Of a stretch of DNA of 25,508 bases, positions 24,775 to 25,508 are shown piece by piece. The stretch comes from an uncultured Altererythrobacter sp. (GTDB lineage Bacteria > Pseudomonadota > Alphaproteobacteria > Sphingomonadales > Sphingomonadaceae), in contig CALLIO010000304.1 in the NCBI GenBank assembly GCA_938009055.1, positions 1 to 25,508 on the forward strand. The letters are read 5' to 3'. The number at the start of each line of letters is the position of its first letter. Within the stretch, counting starts at the first letter, position 1. The position numbers were made by a program, and so were the translations under genes. The notes below the pieces were generated by a model. That model saw only the letters and a list, made by a program, of their open reading frames with translations, was not told where the DNA came from and did not search any database.

Positions 24775-24803
24775 CCTATCGTGAACGCGGCCCCAATTGT
24801 CAA
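24775..24803 (-). promoter_or_regulatory. Promoter of tRNA-Thr
   Basis: On the minus strand a perfect -35 box TTGACA (24798-24803) is followed after exactly 17 bases by GATAGG (24775-24780), a weak -10 box matching 3 of 6 bases. The tRNA 5' end is 17 bases further on. Spacing and position suit a stable-RNA promoter. Confidence 0.55.
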
Positions 24804-24872
24804 GCGTAGGCTTTGCCTGCCCATGCCCCTTTGCCCTTGAGATTATGTGTCACCAGGGGCTAGGCTTTGGCA

Positions 24873-25031
24873 ATGGCTGAACATGGTAAACAATCTCTTA
24901 CGCCCAAGCAGGCAAAAGAGGAAAGGCTGGCAGCGAAATTGCGCGAGAATTTGCGCCGCCGCAAATCCCAATCGCGCGAATTGGACGATTCTGGCAGCAA
25001 ACCACTTCCCAAAGACGGTGCGAGTGGCTAA
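24873..25031 (+). CDS. Small basic conserved-type protein, 52 residues
   Basis: An ATG at 24873 opens a 52-codon frame with the sequence MAEHGKQSLTPKQAKEERLA at its start, followed by AKLRENLRRRKSQSREL and a polar tail ending KDGASG. The central part is a charged, probably helical segment rich in Arg, Lys and Glu. I recall similar short proteins with an EERLAAKLRENLRRRK core in sphingomonads, but cannot confirm this by search. There is no signal peptide or metal motif. A longer frame in another register (24847-25053) is less plausible because its composition is irregular. It sits between tRNA-Thr and gpmA in the housekeeping part of the window. Function unknown; the helical basic core could bind nucleic acid or ribosomes. 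Confidence 0.7.
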   Translation: MAEHGKQSLTPKQAKEERLAAKLRENLRRRKSQSRELDDSGSKPLPKDGASG

Positions 25032-25149
25032 TCCGCCGTGCTCTTGGTCTTAGAGCCACGCCGCCCGCTCCCTCCGATTTTTTCGCCCTATCGCTTCGCT
25101 ACTTGAGGGCAATCCACCCTTCGCCTATCGCACATCCAAATAGCTGTTC

Positions 25150-25163
25150 GGAGACAACCAATT
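25150..25163 (+). promoter_or_regulatory. Shine-Dalgarno and ATT initiation site of gpmA
   Basis: GGAG (25150-25153) is followed by 7 bases and then ATT (25161-25163), the codon that aligns with the conserved initiator Met of GpmA (Met-Pro-Lys-Leu). The frame holds no ATG, GTG or TTG between the TGA at 25104-25106 and this point. Confidence 0.6.
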
Positions 25164-25508
25164 CCCAAACTCATTCTTGTTCGCCACGGCCAAAGCCAGT
25201 GGAATTTGGAGAACCGTTTCACCGGTTGGTGGGACGTTGATCTGACGGAAAAGGGCGTTGCCGAGGCAAAAGCTGCCGGCACTTTGATGCGCGAAAAGGG
25301 TGTCATTCCAACGCGCTGCTTCACCTCGATGCAGACGCGCGCGATCAAAACGCTCAATCTGGCATTGGAAGAGGCTGGGCTTCTCTGGCTGCCCGTGATC
25401 AAGGACTGGCGGCTGAACGAGCGGCATTATGGCGGGCTAACCGGCCTCAACAAGCAAGAAACCCGCGACAAGCATGGTGATGAGCAAGTCCACATCTGGC
25501 GCCGCAGT
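25161..25508 (+). CDS. gpmA: 2,3-bisphosphoglycerate-dependent phosphoglycerate mutase, 3' truncated by window
   Basis: The 116 visible codons match the N-terminal half of GpmA, the glycolytic enzyme that interconverts 3- and 2-phosphoglycerate. The phosphohistidine motif is LVRHGQSQWN with His9, followed by RFTGWWDVDLTEKG, TSMQTRAIKT and LNERHYGGLTGLNKQE. The frame runs to the window end without a stop. The start is unusual. The first residues, read as (ATT)PKLILVRHG, line up with the usual MPKL start, and no ATG, GTG or TTG lies in frame upstream. The first in-frame TTG is at codon 16, beyond the catalytic His, so it cannot be the true start. Either ATT is used as initiator or the ATG has been altered by mutation or a sequence error. 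The identity is firm and the start is the only doubt. Confidence 0.93.
   Translation, partial: MPKLILVRHGQSQWNLENRFTGWWDVDLTEKGVAEAKAAGTLMREKGVIPTRCFTSMQTRAIKTLNLALEEAGLLWLPVIKDWRLNERHYGGLTGLNKQETRDKHGDEQVHIWRRS

Noticed and set aside
24847..25053. 68-codon plus-strand frame near gpmA
   Set aside because: It is a different register over the 52-residue basic protein, which has a coherent helical composition and a better start.
1..25508. CRISPR array, insertion sequence or prophage genes
   Set aside because: No regularly spaced repeats, transposase, integrase or phage structural motifs were seen on either strand.

Overview
The window looks like chromosomal DNA of an alphaproteobacterium of the Sphingomonadales (Erythrobacteraceae or Sphingomonadaceae). 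This is inferred from the TonB-dependent receptor type, the density of SDR, Rieske and CoA genes, and a small basic protein typical of that order. It is not proven by a marker gene. No transposase, integrase, CRISPR array or rRNA was seen.

Positions 1-13.8 kb hold a catabolic region built on CoA-ester and oxygenase chemistry. A forward operon (1-4840) encodes a thiolase-fold protein cut by the window edge, an SDR, a ThuA-like protein, an acyl-CoA dehydrogenase and a 2,4-dienoyl-CoA-reductase-like SDR. It converges on an acyl-CoA synthetase (4837-6456, minus). The synthetase is divergent from a LuxR-type regulator (6595-7404), and the shared promoter region carries a clear inverted repeat. A second divergent pair follows: a VOC-fold protein (minus) and a Rieske oxygenase plus SDR (plus). 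A tight minus-strand operon (13777-10377) then encodes an SDR, E1 alpha and E1 beta of a 2-oxoacid dehydrogenase, a free lipoyl domain and a SnoaL-like protein. Together these suggest activation, beta-oxidation-like shortening and oxygenation of a carboxylic acid, perhaps terpenoid, steroid-like or aromatic. The substrate cannot be read from the sequence.

Positions 14.1-24.5 kb hold a second system, all on the plus strand: a secreted amidohydrolase, an NCS1 permease, a HyuA-type hydantoinase/oxoprolinase subunit, a DUF917 protein (S-methyl thiohydantoin desulfurase family), a large TonB-dependent receptor and a secreted amidase. The first four form an operon with two ATGA overlaps. A strong terminator separates the receptor from the amidase. 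The set reads as outer-membrane uptake, periplasmic amide cleavage, inner-membrane transport and cytoplasmic ring opening of a hydantoin-like or cyclic-amide compound.

From 24.6 kb the window enters housekeeping DNA: tRNA-Thr(GGT) on the minus strand, a 52-residue basic protein, and the start of gpmA. The gpmA gene has no ATG, GTG or TTG and appears to start at an ATT behind a GGAG Shine-Dalgarno. The main points to check are that ATT start, the thiolase-like protein lacking both catalytic histidines, three SDRs or dehydrogenases with altered active sites, the E1/lipoyl trio without an E2 core, and the hydantoin-type uptake and degradation system.
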